Assembly: GCF_019264485.1 (NCBI RefSeq) | Contig: NZ_JAHVAA010000014.1 | Location: 124,001-188,000 of the forward strand | Length of the DNA stretch: 64,000 bases | Source of the DNA: Sediminibacterium sp. | Lineage (GTDB): Bacteria > Bacteroidota > Bacteroidia > Chitinophagales > Chitinophagaceae | Direction: 5' to 3' | Notes under the pieces: generated by a model | The model's input: only the letters and a program-made list of their open reading frames with translations | Told to the model about the DNA's origin: nothing | Database searches by the model: none | In this document: one piece after another, positions 17,501-25,659 of the stretch | Position numbering within the stretch: position 1 is the stretch's first letter | Layout: each line of letters starts with the position of its first letter | Program-made: the position numbers and the translations under genes

Positions 17501-18298
17501 AAAATCTCACGCTGGTTAAAAATAATTGTTTTAGTGTATGCGCTGATTGGCATTCTTTTTTATTCTTTTCAGCAGAAAATATTATTCCAGCCGGTGGTGG
17601 TTGCGCAAGACAGCAGTTATCGGTTTGATCAGCCATTTGAAGAGGTATGGATTCAAGTGGATGAATCCGCTAAAACACACTTAATTCATTTTACGGTGCC
17701 AGACAGTCTTCGGAAAGGGCTTGTATTATATTTCCATGGCAACAGGGGTAATATAAGAAGGTATCGTCGTTTTGTTGAACGGTTTACACACAATGGTTAT
17801 GCCGTATGGATGCCTGATTATCCGGGGTTCGGTAAATCAACCGGCACTTTATCAGAAACAGCTATGTATGAACAGGCTTTACAGGTATATAAAAGAGCCA
17901 GACAGTTTTATGAACCAACAGATATTATTATTTATGGAAAATCAATGGGTACAGGTGTAGCGGTTCAACTGGCTTCGGTGAGAGATTGTAAAAGGCTGAT
18001 ACTCGAAACCCCTTATAACAGCATGCGTTCGCTGGTAGGTATTTATTTATGGATGTATCCGCTAAAATCAATTCTCAAATACCAGTTTCCTTCGAATGAG
18101 TACATGAAAAAAGTGGTGGCCCCCGTTAGCATTTTTCATGGAACAGATGATGGTGTAATACCGTACAGCAATGCCAGTAAATTAAAACAGGTATTGAAAC
18201 CCGGAGATGAATTCATTGCCATTGAAAATGGAACTCACAGAAACCTGAATAATTTTGAACTGATGCAGCGGAAACTCGACAGTTTATTAAAGCAGTAG
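17498..18298 (+). CDS. Alpha/beta hydrolase, paralogue of the preceding gene
   Basis: 266 residues with the same organisation: N-terminal membrane segment (about 8-25), YFHGNRGNIRRYRR, MPDYPGFGKSTG, nucleophile elbow YGKSMGTGVAV, HGTDDGVIP and NGTHRNLNN, so Ser, Asp and His of the triad are all present. Similarity to the upstream neighbour runs the whole length, pointing to an old tandem duplication. Its ATG is the last triplet of a repeat arm, which therefore supplies the translation initiation region. Substrate unknown. Confidence 0.84.
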   Translation: MKISRWLKIIVLVYALIGILFYSFQQKILFQPVVVAQDSSYRFDQPFEEVWIQVDESAKTHLIHFTVPDSLRKGLVLYFHGNRGNIRRYRRFVERFTHNGYAVWMPDYPGFGKSTGTLSETAMYEQALQVYKRARQFYEPTDIIIYGKSMGTGVAVQLASVRDCKRLILETPYNSMRSLVGIYLWMYPLKSILKYQFPSNEYMKKVVAPVSIFHGTDDGVIPYSNASKLKQVLKPGDEFIAIENGTHRNLNNFELMQRKLDSLLKQ

Positions 18299-18322
18299 AC
18301 CATAGTCTATGGTCTATGGACT
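18296..18322. repeat. Family B word array (7-nt word, AGACCAT / GGTCTAT)
   Basis: Four 7-nt words (AGACCAT, AGTCTAT, GGTCTAT, GGACTGT) make a locally self-complementary run right at the stop codon of the second hydrolase and before the converging LD-carboxypeptidase. Related copies lie in the nuo operon at 50877 and 59599. Confidence 0.65.
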
Positions 18323-18334
18323 GTTGCCCAGACC

Positions 18335-19243
18335 TCAGAGCTCTTTCAACTGCACTAACCGCTTCCCTACTACCAGTTCATGTTTCACTCCTACTTTTAC
18401 GGGATAATTTTCGCGTGAGTGACTTACGGGGAAATCAAAACAAACCGGGTATTTGTATTTGCTTACACGCTCCTGTATTAATTCAATGGCCGAAGCACCA
18501 AAAGGAATAACCGTATCTTTCATTTCTGTGAAACCACCAATGATGAGGCCAGCTAATTGCGAAAGCATACCACTTCTTTCCAGTTGAATCATCATACGAT
18601 CTATATTGTAAACATATTCGCCTACATCTTCCAGGAATAAAATTTTCCCCTTGCAATTGTAAGCAGATTTACTGCCAATCATATGCGCCACCAATGACAG
18701 GTTTCCACCAACCAGTTCGCCACTTGCTTTACCTTGCTGGTTAAATGGGTGTACTGCTGTTTTATACGAAAGTTTGTTTCCCTTTAAAGCCTTCTTCAAA
18801 CTTTGAATATATTCATTGGTAAATTCACCGTCATTAAACGCGGCAGCCATGGGTGAATGAAGTGATGCTGCTTTTAATTGCGTATAGAGATGTGCATGCA
18901 ACAATGTAATATCGCTATAGCCGATGATCCATTTAGGTGACTTTTTGAATTTTGTAAAATCAAGTGTATCGATGATTCTACTCATTCCATAACCACCTCT
19001 TCCACATAAAATAGCTTTTACTGTAGGATCGTCGAGCATTAACTGTAAGTCGTTTCTCCTTTCTTCATCGGTACCGGAAAAATAATGGAACTGGTTACCT
19101 AATGTTTTACCAACCCGCACTTTATAACCCCATTCCTTTAATACCTCGATACAGGTTGCTGCTTTTTCTGAAGGCATATAACCTGAAGGACAAACAATTG
19201 CAATGGTATCTCCTTTCCTGAGACTGGGTGGCACTTTGGTCAT
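18335..19243 (-). CDS. LD-carboxypeptidase (peptidase family S66)
   Basis: A 302-residue serine peptidase of the LdcA type that trims the D-Ala from tetrapeptides during murein recycling. Seen: GDTIAIVCPSG at the start, GRGGYGMSRI, the nucleophile in IIGYSDITLLHAH, GELVGGNLSLV, the glutamate region FLEDVGEYVYNIDRM and the histidine in FPVSHSRENYPVKVG. No signal peptide, in line with a cytosolic recycling enzyme. It is the last gene of a minus-strand set, 19 bp after the small ribbon-helix-helix gene. Confidence 0.92.
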   Translation of the reverse strand: MTKVPPSLRKGDTIAIVCPSGYMPSEKAATCIEVLKEWGYKVRVGKTLGNQFHYFSGTDEERRNDLQLMLDDPTVKAILCGRGGYGMSRIIDTLDFTKFKKSPKWIIGYSDITLLHAHLYTQLKAASLHSPMAAAFNDGEFTNEYIQSLKKALKGNKLSYKTAVHPFNQQGKASGELVGGNLSLVAHMIGSKSAYNCKGKILFLEDVGEYVYNIDRMMIQLERSGMLSQLAGLIIGGFTEMKDTVIPFGASAIELIQERVSKYKYPVCFDFPVSHSRENYPVKVGVKHELVVGKRLVQLKEL

Positions 19244-19262
19244 GAGTTTACTAAACTTGCGG

Positions 19263-19448
19263 TTATTTTTTTGGTTTTTGCTTATTGACTGTTGCTATCG
19301 CTTCTTTCTTCCTTCCGGCATCTTTCAGCGCCTTGTCAATCAGCATTTCGATTTGTCCGTTCACACTACGAAATTCATCTGCCGCCCATTTTTCCAGTGC
19401 AGCATATGCCTGTTCATCTATTCTTAGTACAAATGATTTTTTACTCAC
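19263..19448 (-). CDS. Arc-type ribbon-helix-helix DNA-binding protein
   Basis: A 61-residue protein. The N-terminal strand SFVLRIDEQAYAALEKWAA followed by EFRSVNGQIEMLIDKAL is a typical MetJ/Arc ribbon-helix-helix with the conserved SVNGQIE turn; the tail is basic. It lies between the SPFH gene (26 bp upstream) and the LD-carboxypeptidase (19 bp downstream). No toxin gene is next to it, so a toxin-antitoxin role is not supported. Auto-regulation at the palindrome in front of the SPFH gene is a plausible guess. Confidence 0.75.
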   Translation of the reverse strand: MSKKSFVLRIDEQAYAALEKWAADEFRSVNGQIEMLIDKALKDAGRKKEAIATVNKQKPKK

Positions 19449-19474
19449 AACTACTGAATTGATCCGTAAAGATA

Positions 19475-20353
19475 CTAGTGATATAAACTACCTGTGTTTA
19501 ATACTGGTGAAGCCGCTTTGTCGCCACACAAAACCACCATCAGGTTACTCACCATGGCTGCTTTCTTTTCGTCATCCAACTGAACAATTTCTTTTTCAGA
19601 AAGCATATCCAAAGCCATTTCAACCATTCCTACAGCCCCTTCTACAATTTTACTCCTTGCGGCAACAATGGCAGTAGCCTGCTGTCTTTGCAACATGGCA
19701 CCAGCTATTTCAGGTGCATAGGCCAGGTGACTGATCCTTGCTTCTGTAATAACAATACCCGCTTTGGCCAACCGTTCGTTGAGTTCGGCTTCCAATAACT
19801 CAAATACTTTTTCACCACCATCACGCAATGTAATATTCGCAAATTCATCTTCAATACTATCGTATGGATAACTGGATGCTAAATGACGAATGGCCGCTTC
19901 ACTCTGATTGGTCATATACTCATTAAAATTCACCACCTCAAAAACTGCTTTATAGGTATCCTGCACCTGCCATAAAATAACAGCGGCTATCTCTATCGGG
20001 TTACCCATTTTGTCGTTTACTTTCAGTTTAGCACTCTCCAGGCTTTTTGAACGCAACGATACTTTCAGTTTTACAAAAAGCGGATTTACAAATGAAAGTC
20101 CATTTTCTTTTAAAGTACCAACATACTTACCAAAGAAAGTAAGCGTAATACCATAATTGGGCTGAACAATTACCAGCCCTTTAAGAATAAAGGCCGTAGC
20201 CAGAAAACAGATAATCATTGCCACAATCAAACTTCCGTCCGGGGAGTTATCGTTTGCCACATGTTCGATCAGTATATATAATCCGGCTACAAATAATACA
20301 ATCGCTACGATAAGGGCCGTGAACCCGGAAACCCCTTTGTATACTTTTTCCAT
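19475..20353 (-). CDS. SPFH/Band 7 domain membrane protein
   Basis: 292 residues: two close N-terminal membrane helices (about 8-30 and 45-62), then a stomatin/prohibitin-like SPFH domain (about 65-230) with [39 protein letters not shown] and [20 protein letters not shown], and a helical tail. SPFH proteins assemble into membrane rings or microdomains; the specific job here is unknown. ATG 20353 is preferred to TTG 20362. It heads the operon with the RHH protein and the LD-carboxypeptidase and has the best promoter in the window (20382-20412). Confidence 0.85.
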   Translation of the reverse strand: MEKVYKGVSGFTALIVAIVLFVAGLYILIEHVANDNSPDGSLIVAMIICFLATAFILKGLVIVQPNYGITLTFFGKYVGTLKENGLSFVNPLFVKLKVSLRSKSLESAKLKVNDKMGNPIEIAAVILWQVQDTYKAVFEVVNFNEYMTNQSEAAIRHLASSYPYDSIEDEFANITLRDGGEKVFELLEAELNERLAKAGIVITEARISHLAYAPEIAGAMLQRQQATAIVAARSKIVEGAVGMVEMALDMLSEKEIVQLDDEKKAAMVSNLMVVLCGDKAASPVLNTGSLYH

Positions 20354-20362
20354 AATTTTCAA

Positions 20363-20385
20363 TTTGATATTAAAATGATATCAAA
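20363..20385. promoter_or_regulatory. Palindrome overlapping the SPFH promoter, possible operator
   Basis: TTTGATAT and ATATCAAA face each other across 7 nt. The right half overlaps the predicted -7 box of the SPFH operon and the left half lies at the start of the transcript, the place where a repressor would block initiation. The ribbon-helix-helix protein of the same operon is the obvious candidate, by position only. Confidence 0.35.
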
Positions 20386-20412
20386 AATATATCTTTTTCC
20401 GGAAACGCCAAA
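20382..20412 (-). promoter_or_regulatory. Predicted promoter of the SPFH/RHH/LD-carboxypeptidase operon
   Basis: On the minus strand, TTTG (20409-20412) is followed after 19 nt by TATTTTTG (20382-20389), which matches the Bacteroidota TTTG-N19-TAnnTTTG pattern in both elements. It lies about 30 nt before the start codon. Confidence 0.6.
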
Positions 20413-20456
20413 TATTCCGGCTAAAATCCTGTACAAGGGCTTTAACACGCATTCTG

Positions 20457-20464
20457 TATTTTTG
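20457..20464 (+). promoter_or_regulatory. Predicted metG promoter -7 box (TATTTTTG)
   Basis: Exact TAnnTTTG match 37 nt before the metG ATG. No clear -33 TTG at the usual distance. Confidence 0.45.
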
Positions 20465-20501
20465 CAGCCCGGCTCGGTTTTATGGACCGGATTTAGAAGA
20501 C

Positions 20502-22625
20502 ATGAGCATGAATCAACCAAAAAGATACCTTATTACAGCAGCCCTTCCTTATGCGAACGGGCAAAAACATATTGGCCACCTCGCGGGTGCTTATTTGCCT
20601 GCCGATATTTACGTTCGTTATTTAAAGTCGCAGAAAAGAGATGTGGTTTTTGTATGTGGCAGCGATGAGCATGGAACGGCTATTCCCATCCAGGCAACGA
20701 AGGAGGGTACCACTGCCAGAGCCATCATCGACAAGTACCATCCTTTGATGGAACAAAACTTCAAGGACCTTGGTATTGCTTTTGACATCTATCACCGCAC
20801 CAGCGATCCATTGCATCATGAAACAGCACAGGAATTTTTTACCAAACTGAATGATAACGGTGACCTGGAAATCAAAGAATCAGAACAGTATTATGACGAG
20901 GAAGCCAAAACATTCCTGGCCGATCGTTATATCAAAGGAACCTGCCCCAATTGTAGTTTCGATAGCGCTTATGGCGACCAGTGCGAACGATGTGGCAAAA
21001 GTTTGAGTCCGGATGAACTCATTAACCCTGTAAGTACACTCAGTGGAAAAACACCCGTTAAAAAACTCACCAAACACTGGTACCTGCCACTCGACAGGCA
21101 TGAAACTTTTTTACGCGACTGGATATTAAAGGAACACGCCAATGACTGGAGGGCAACGGTTTTGGGTCAGTGCAAAAGCTGGATAGATGGGGGGTTACAG
21201 CCTCGTGCCGTTACACGCGATTTAGACTGGGGCGTAAAAGTACCTTTGACAGATGCGGCGGGTAAAGTATTATATGTATGGTTTGATGCACCGATTGGTT
21301 ATATCAGCGCTACCAAACAATGGGCCATTAATACCGGCAATGATTGGAAACCCTATTGGGAAGATAAAGACACCAAACTTGTTCATTTTATTGGCAAGGA
21401 TAATATTGTATTTCATTGCATCATTTTCCCGGTGATGCTGAAACTACATGGCAATATTTTACCCGATAATGTTCCGGCCAATGAATTCATGAACCTGGAA
21501 GGCGATAAAATGAGTACCAGCCGCAACTGGAAACTCGATATGCAGGATTATATCAATGATTTTATTAACAAGGAAAATGGCGGCAGCCAGATGGCGGATG
21601 TATTACGCTATTATCTTACACAGATTGCGCCTGAAACCAAAGACAGTGAATTTATGTGGAAGGGTTTTCAGGATGCCAATAATAGTGAACTGGTAAGCAT
21701 CTTTGGTAATTTTGTGAACCGCACGTTTGTACTCATGCATAAACTCTGTGGTGGTAAAGTGCCCGCGTTTCACAAGGAGATTGCAGATGAGCTGGATCAG
21801 TCAACCATAGCTGATATAAAAAATACAGTAGAGAAAATAACCGGTTTGCTGGAAGAATATAAATTCAGGGAAGCATTATTTGAAGTGATCAATCTCGCCA
21901 GAACAGGCAACCAGTACATGCAGAAAAAAGAGCCCTGGATCGTAGCAAAAAGCCTGACTGAAAATCCGGATGCACAAAAAAATATAGATAACTGTTTGCA
22001 TATCTGCTTACAGTTAACAGCAAATCTGGCAATACTCATCAACCCCTTTCTTCCTTTCACGGCTAAAAAAATGTGCCATATGATGAAAGTGGTTGACAAA
22101 ATACTGGACTGGGAAAATGCAGGGAGTATGAAATTACTGAGCGCAGGTTATACACTCCGCCCACCAGAATTATTATTCAGAAAAATTGAAGACAGTGAAA
22201 TTATGGAACAGGTAGAAAAATTAAATGCTGCAAGTATTAAGAAAGAAAGTAATGAGGAGTCAGTAGTGAATAGTGAATTGAAAGCTATCACCGTGAAACC
22301 TGAAATTACGTTTGATGATTTTGCTAAAATTGATTTGAAAGTGGGCACCATTGTATCCGCTGAAAAAGTAGAGAAAGCTGATAAGCTCCTGAAATTACAG
22401 GTAGACCTCGGTTTTGAAACCAGAACCATTGTATCGGGTATCGCACTTCATTTTAAGCCGGAAGATATTGTTGGGAAGCAGGTAACAGTTGTAACCAATC
22501 TTGCGCCACGCAAAATGAGAGGTATTGAAAGCAATGGTATGATACTAATGGCTGAGGATGCTAAAGGATCATTACATTTCATTAACCCGGAAGAAAAAAT
22601 AAACCCGGGTAGTGGGGTGAGCTGA
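20502..22625 (+). CDS. metG: Methionyl-tRNA synthetase with C-terminal tRNA-binding domain
   Basis: A 707-residue class I synthetase that charges tRNA-Met. Seen: PYANGQKHIGHLAGAYL (HIGH at residues 23-26), a zinc insertion with CPNC and CERC, the KMSKS loop as KMSTS (336-340), an anticodon-binding helical domain, then a C-terminal EMAP/Trbp111-like OB domain (FAKIDLKVGTIVSAEKVEK, about residues 600-707), known to help tRNA binding and dimerisation. ATG 20502 and ATG 20508 (MNQPKRY) are both usable starts. A strong hairpin terminator follows directly. Confidence 0.96.
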   Translation: MSMNQPKRYLITAALPYANGQKHIGHLAGAYLPADIYVRYLKSQKRDVVFVCGSDEHGTAIPIQATKEGTTARAIIDKYHPLMEQNFKDLGIAFDIYHRTSDPLHHETAQEFFTKLNDNGDLEIKESEQYYDEEAKTFLADRYIKGTCPNCSFDSAYGDQCERCGKSLSPDELINPVSTLSGKTPVKKLTKHWYLPLDRHETFLRDWILKEHANDWRATVLGQCKSWIDGGLQPRAVTRDLDWGVKVPLTDAAGKVLYVWFDAPIGYISATKQWAINTGNDWKPYWEDKDTKLVHFIGKDNIVFHCIIFPVMLKLHGNILPDNVPANEFMNLEGDKMSTSRNWKLDMQDYINDFINKENGGSQMADVLRYYLTQIAPETKDSEFMWKGFQDANNSELVSIFGNFVNRTFVLMHKLCGGKVPAFHKEIADELDQSTIADIKNTVEKITGLLEEYKFREALFEVINLARTGNQYMQKKEPWIVAKSLTENPDAQKNIDNCLHICLQLTANLAILINPFLPFTAKKMCHMMKVVDKILDWENAGSMKLLSAGYTLRPPELLFRKIEDSEIMEQVEKLNAASIKKESNEESVVNSELKAITVKPEITFDDFAKIDLKVGTIVSAEKVEKADKLLKLQVDLGFETRTIVSGIALHFKPEDIVGKQVTVVTNLAPRKMRGIESNGMILMAEDAKGSLHFINPEEKINPGSGVS

Positions 22626-22626
22626 C

Positions 22627-22671
22627 AATAATTAAAAAGGGCCAGTCTTTCAGATTGGCCCTTTTTAATTA
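22627..22671. terminator. Bidirectional terminator between metG and the GMC small subunit
   Basis: AATTAAAAAGGGCCA is followed, after a short loop, by its complement TGGCCCTTTTTAATT. The stem is near perfect with A-run and T-run on either side, so it can stop transcription from both converging genes. Confidence 0.85.
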
Positions 22672-23328
22672 ACTATAACTTGCGCATTCTTTCAATTCTC
22701 GTTCAGAATAGGCCAGTTTGTATTGCTTCAATACATCATCGGGAACACCATTCCATTTATTGGGTACATTACCACGATAATCAATATCCTTTACACCTAT
22801 TTCAGATGTATAAAAACCTGTGAGGGTTAAATCGCGCATCAGGTTGAAGAATGCAACACCCTGTGCCATTTCCGGCTTTGCCTTTTCAGGGTAGGCAATC
22901 TGGTCAACCAGTTGTATCCGCTGCTGTTCTGAACAGTCCACAAATGACTTTTCAAATTGTTTGAAGCACTGCATATCCAGCCAGCGTAACCCACCACGCA
23001 TCGGTGTCTGGTGCGATGGCATATCTTTTACAATAAACTCAAGGAAATCGGGCACTTTGGCATCGCTTGCACTGCCACTCACCGCATCTTTAGGTACAAT
23101 TATGTCTGCCAGTATAGTAATGGTTGACATTTCATGTGGCGTAAAAAATTTCGCTTCCTTGCTGAGTTTATCCAGATAAGCTTTTTCTTCCGCCATTCTG
23201 TCTTCTACATTGATGCCCCCAATGGTACCGGCGGCCTCTTTTTTCTCCGCAGGTTTACAGGCATCTACCAATACACCAGTTGCTACTGTACCAACTACCA
23301 ATGCTTTTATGGATTTTCTTCTGTCCAT
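22669..23328 (-). CDS. Gluconate 2-dehydrogenase subunit 3-like protein, exported
   Basis: 219 residues. The N-terminus has a twin-arginine-like start (MDRRKSIKALVVG), a hydrophobic core and a cysteine at LVDACK, so it may be exported by Tat and possibly lipid-anchored. The body matches the gluconate 2-dehydrogenase subunit 3 family (FFTPHEMSTITILADIIVP, FFNLMRDLTLTGFYTSEIG), the small partner of GMC-type flavin dehydrogenases. It lies 46 bp downstream of the GMC oxidoreductase on the same strand and surely forms a complex with it. The true sugar or alcohol substrate is not determined. Confidence 0.88.
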   Translation of the reverse strand: MDRRKSIKALVVGTVATGVLVDACKPAEKKEAAGTIGGINVEDRMAEEKAYLDKLSKEAKFFTPHEMSTITILADIIVPKDAVSGSASDAKVPDFLEFIVKDMPSHQTPMRGGLRWLDMQCFKQFEKSFVDCSEQQRIQLVDQIAYPEKAKPEMAQGVAFFNLMRDLTLTGFYTSEIGVKDIDYRGNVPNKWNGVPDDVLKQYKLAYSERELKECASYS

Positions 23329-23343
23329 GGTATTATGTTTTGC

Positions 23344-23368
23344 CCCGTCTTACTTTAAACAAGACGGG
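23344..23368. other. Intercistronic hairpin
   Basis: CCCGTCTT and AAGACGGG form an 8-bp stem with a 9-nt loop in the 46-bp gap between the GMC oxidoreductase and its small subunit. There is no T-tract, so mRNA processing or differential stability is more likely than termination. Confidence 0.5.
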
Positions 23369-23374
23369 ATGGGT

Positions 23375-25117
23375 TTACAGATTTTGTTTTTTCAGTTCGT
23401 CAATGATATACTCCGATGCACGCATAGAAAGTGCCAGAATGGTCCAGGTGATATTTTTATCTGCCTGAGAAGTAAACTGGCTGCCATCTACACAGAAAAG
23501 GGTTTTACAATCATGTGCCTGGCTCCATTTGTTGAGTGCAGATGTTTTTTTGTCATTACCCATTCTGGCTGTTCCCGCTTCATGAATGATATTACCAGGA
23601 TTGGCCAGACCATAATTATTAGAAGCATCATCATCTCCACCCCAGGTAATTATAGCACCCATTTCGTGCATAATTTCTTTGAAAGTTTCTTTCATATGCT
23701 TGGCCTGGTTGATCTCATATTCTGAATGCGTAGTATGAAAACGCAAAACAGGAATACCGAATTTGTCTACTACTTTCGGATCGATCTCGCAATAATTGTC
23801 AATACGTGGAACTGCCTCACCCCTACCAGCCATACCCACTCCGGCACCATAGAAATAACGCACATCTTCTTTCAATGAAGCTCCATAACCACCCGCTTCT
23901 TTTTTCACACCGTTTACAGCATATTTTCCATTCATGCCCTGCATACCAAAACCAAAACCATAGGCTGGCTGACCCATTCCACCCCAATATTCAATATGGT
24001 AACCACGTGGGAAATCCAGTTTTTTATTATCGAGCCACCAGGGTGTATACACATGCATACCACCCACTCCATCTTCATTGTAACGCTTACGTCCAAAGAG
24101 TTCCGGCAGAACCCCACCCAATGCAGCACCGGTTGAATCATGCAAATATTTTCCAACCACATTACTGCTGTTGGCCAGTCCATTAGGATGACGCTGCGAT
24201 TTTGAATTGAGTAATAAACGGGCAGTTTCACAGGCGCTGGCAGCCAATATCACCACTTTACCGTTCACCTGGTATTCCATCATATCAGTCTTATCTACAT
24301 AAGATATTCCTGTAGCAAGCCCTTCTTTATTGGTAATTACCTCTCTAGCCATGGCCTGTGTAATTACATCTACATTACCTGTTCTTACAGCGGGTTGTAC
24401 CAATGCAGAAGAAGACGAGAAATCGGCAGCAGCTTTACAACTGCGTCCGCACTGCGCACAATAAAAACATTCGCCACGTTCTTTATTGATTTGTTTGGTA
24501 AGAATAGAGAGGCGCGACGGAATTACAGGAACACCAATACCTGTTGCCGCTTTTTTGATCATTAACTCATGTAAACGAGGTTTAGGAGCCGGCAGGAAAA
24601 TACCATCAGGATCATTCTCTAATCCTTCCATCGAACCAAATACACCCAGTAGTTTGTCGATCTTATCGTAATATGGCTTTACGTCATCATAACTAATGGG
24701 CCAGTCATCGCCCAGCCCGTCAATACTTCTTCTTTTGAAATCGCGCGGACCGAAACGCAGTGATATCCTTCCCCAGTGATTGGTACGACCACCAATCATA
24801 CGGGCGCGCCACCAGTCCCATTTATCACTCCCTTCTGCCATGGTATAAGGTTCACCATCAATTTCCCAGCCCCAGAAACAGCCATCAAAATCGCCAAAGG
24901 GACGGAATTTAGTGCTGGCACCTCTGCGGGGAGAATCCCACGGATTTTTGAGTTGAGACGAATGTTTGGCAGGATCATAATCTGCCCCTGCTTCGAGTAA
25001 ACAAACTTTAAGTCCGGCATTAGCCAGTACATAAGCGGCCATACCGCCGCCTGCTCCTGATCCTACGATGACTGCATCGTATTGTTTAGGCTGTTTCTTA
25101 ATCTGAAGATCTCCCAT
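23375..25117 (-). CDS. GMC-family flavin oxidoreductase (sugar/alcohol dehydrogenase large subunit)
   Basis: 580 residues. The FAD-binding start is AVIVGSGAGGGMAAYVLANA (about residues 15-34), with GGRTNHWGRISLRF near 110 and the C-terminal signature EAGTARMG and NITWTILALSMRASEYI. In the middle (about residues 215-230) is a cysteine cluster ECFYCAQCGRSCKAA, with spacing suited to a metal or Fe-S site, which is common in this exported subgroup. No signal peptide of its own: it probably travels with the Tat signal of subunit 3. The product and electron acceptor are unknown; a quinone or cytochrome acceptor is likely. Confidence 0.9.
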   Translation of the reverse strand: MGDLQIKKQPKQYDAVIVGSGAGGGMAAYVLANAGLKVCLLEAGADYDPAKHSSQLKNPWDSPRRGASTKFRPFGDFDGCFWGWEIDGEPYTMAEGSDKWDWWRARMIGGRTNHWGRISLRFGPRDFKRRSIDGLGDDWPISYDDVKPYYDKIDKLLGVFGSMEGLENDPDGIFLPAPKPRLHELMIKKAATGIGVPVIPSRLSILTKQINKERGECFYCAQCGRSCKAAADFSSSSALVQPAVRTGNVDVITQAMAREVITNKEGLATGISYVDKTDMMEYQVNGKVVILAASACETARLLLNSKSQRHPNGLANSSNVVGKYLHDSTGAALGGVLPELFGRKRYNEDGVGGMHVYTPWWLDNKKLDFPRGYHIEYWGGMGQPAYGFGFGMQGMNGKYAVNGVKKEAGGYGASLKEDVRYFYGAGVGMAGRGEAVPRIDNYCEIDPKVVDKFGIPVLRFHTTHSEYEINQAKHMKETFKEIMHEMGAIITWGGDDDASNNYGLANPGNIIHEAGTARMGNDKKTSALNKWSQAHDCKTLFCVDGSQFTSQADKNITWTILALSMRASEYIIDELKKQNL

Positions 25118-25121
25118 ATAG

Positions 25122-25169
25122 TAATTTGAAAATTTGATCCGCCTCAGGCGGATTGGAAATTTGAGAATG
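25122..25169. repeat. Family A array with nested GC-rich palindrome
   Basis: Two words (AATTTGAA, AATTTGAT) are followed by the palindrome ATCCGCC-TCA-GGCGGAT and then another word pair (AAATTTGAG, AATGC) in the same orientation. The GC palindrome looks inserted into the array. It lies just upstream of the GMC gene start (25117). Confidence 0.6.
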
Positions 25170-25218
25170 CAAAGTTTGGTTTCTTGTACCTTTTTACTTG
25201 TTTTTCTTGATTTACTTA

Positions 25219-25473
25219 TTATTTTATTATTTCCCCCCTGGTTATGAGTTCTGTTTTTATCTTTTTCAGGTTGGTGATATTGCTGATAAAGATGGGTAAG
25301 AACACAAGCGGCAAAATAGAGATGGTACCAAACCCCTTGGTAAGGGTTATATATATGCCTGATACTACCATCACAATAAACATTCCTGATGAAATGCCCA
25401 TTACCAGTTTCATGGCTTTATAATTTTTCTTCAGGTTTTCGGTACTCATTTCTGAGATAGGCTGTGGTTTCAT
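25219..25473 (-). CDS. Small two-helix membrane protein, unknown function
   Basis: 84 residues with two hydrophobic segments (VMGISSGMFIVMVVSGIYIT and ISILPLVFLPIFISNI) and a charged tail (KKIKTELITRGEIIK). No family recognised. It lies 101 bp upstream of the GMC gene on the same strand, with the family A/GC palindrome between them. Confidence 0.6.
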   Translation of the reverse strand: MKPQPISEMSTENLKKNYKAMKLVMGISSGMFIVMVVSGIYITLTKGFGTISILPLVFLPIFISNITNLKKIKTELITRGEIIK

Positions 25474-25659
25474 TGAAAGGTATTTGCTGTGCCGAATATA
25501 GTTTTTTTAGAAGAGACTATTCATATTTATGAACCGAAGTTTTGAATACTTTCTCAAAAAAGCAACAAAAGGTTACAACAGATTTATCAAGTGATATTGG
25601 CAGAAAAACTGCACATATTACCTTTTATAACTAATGCTATGGAACAATTACTCAGGCTG

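Noticed and set aside
19263..19448. Antitoxin of a toxin-antitoxin pair
   Set aside because: The ribbon-helix-helix protein has no small toxin-like neighbour; it is flanked by an SPFH protein and an LD-carboxypeptidase.
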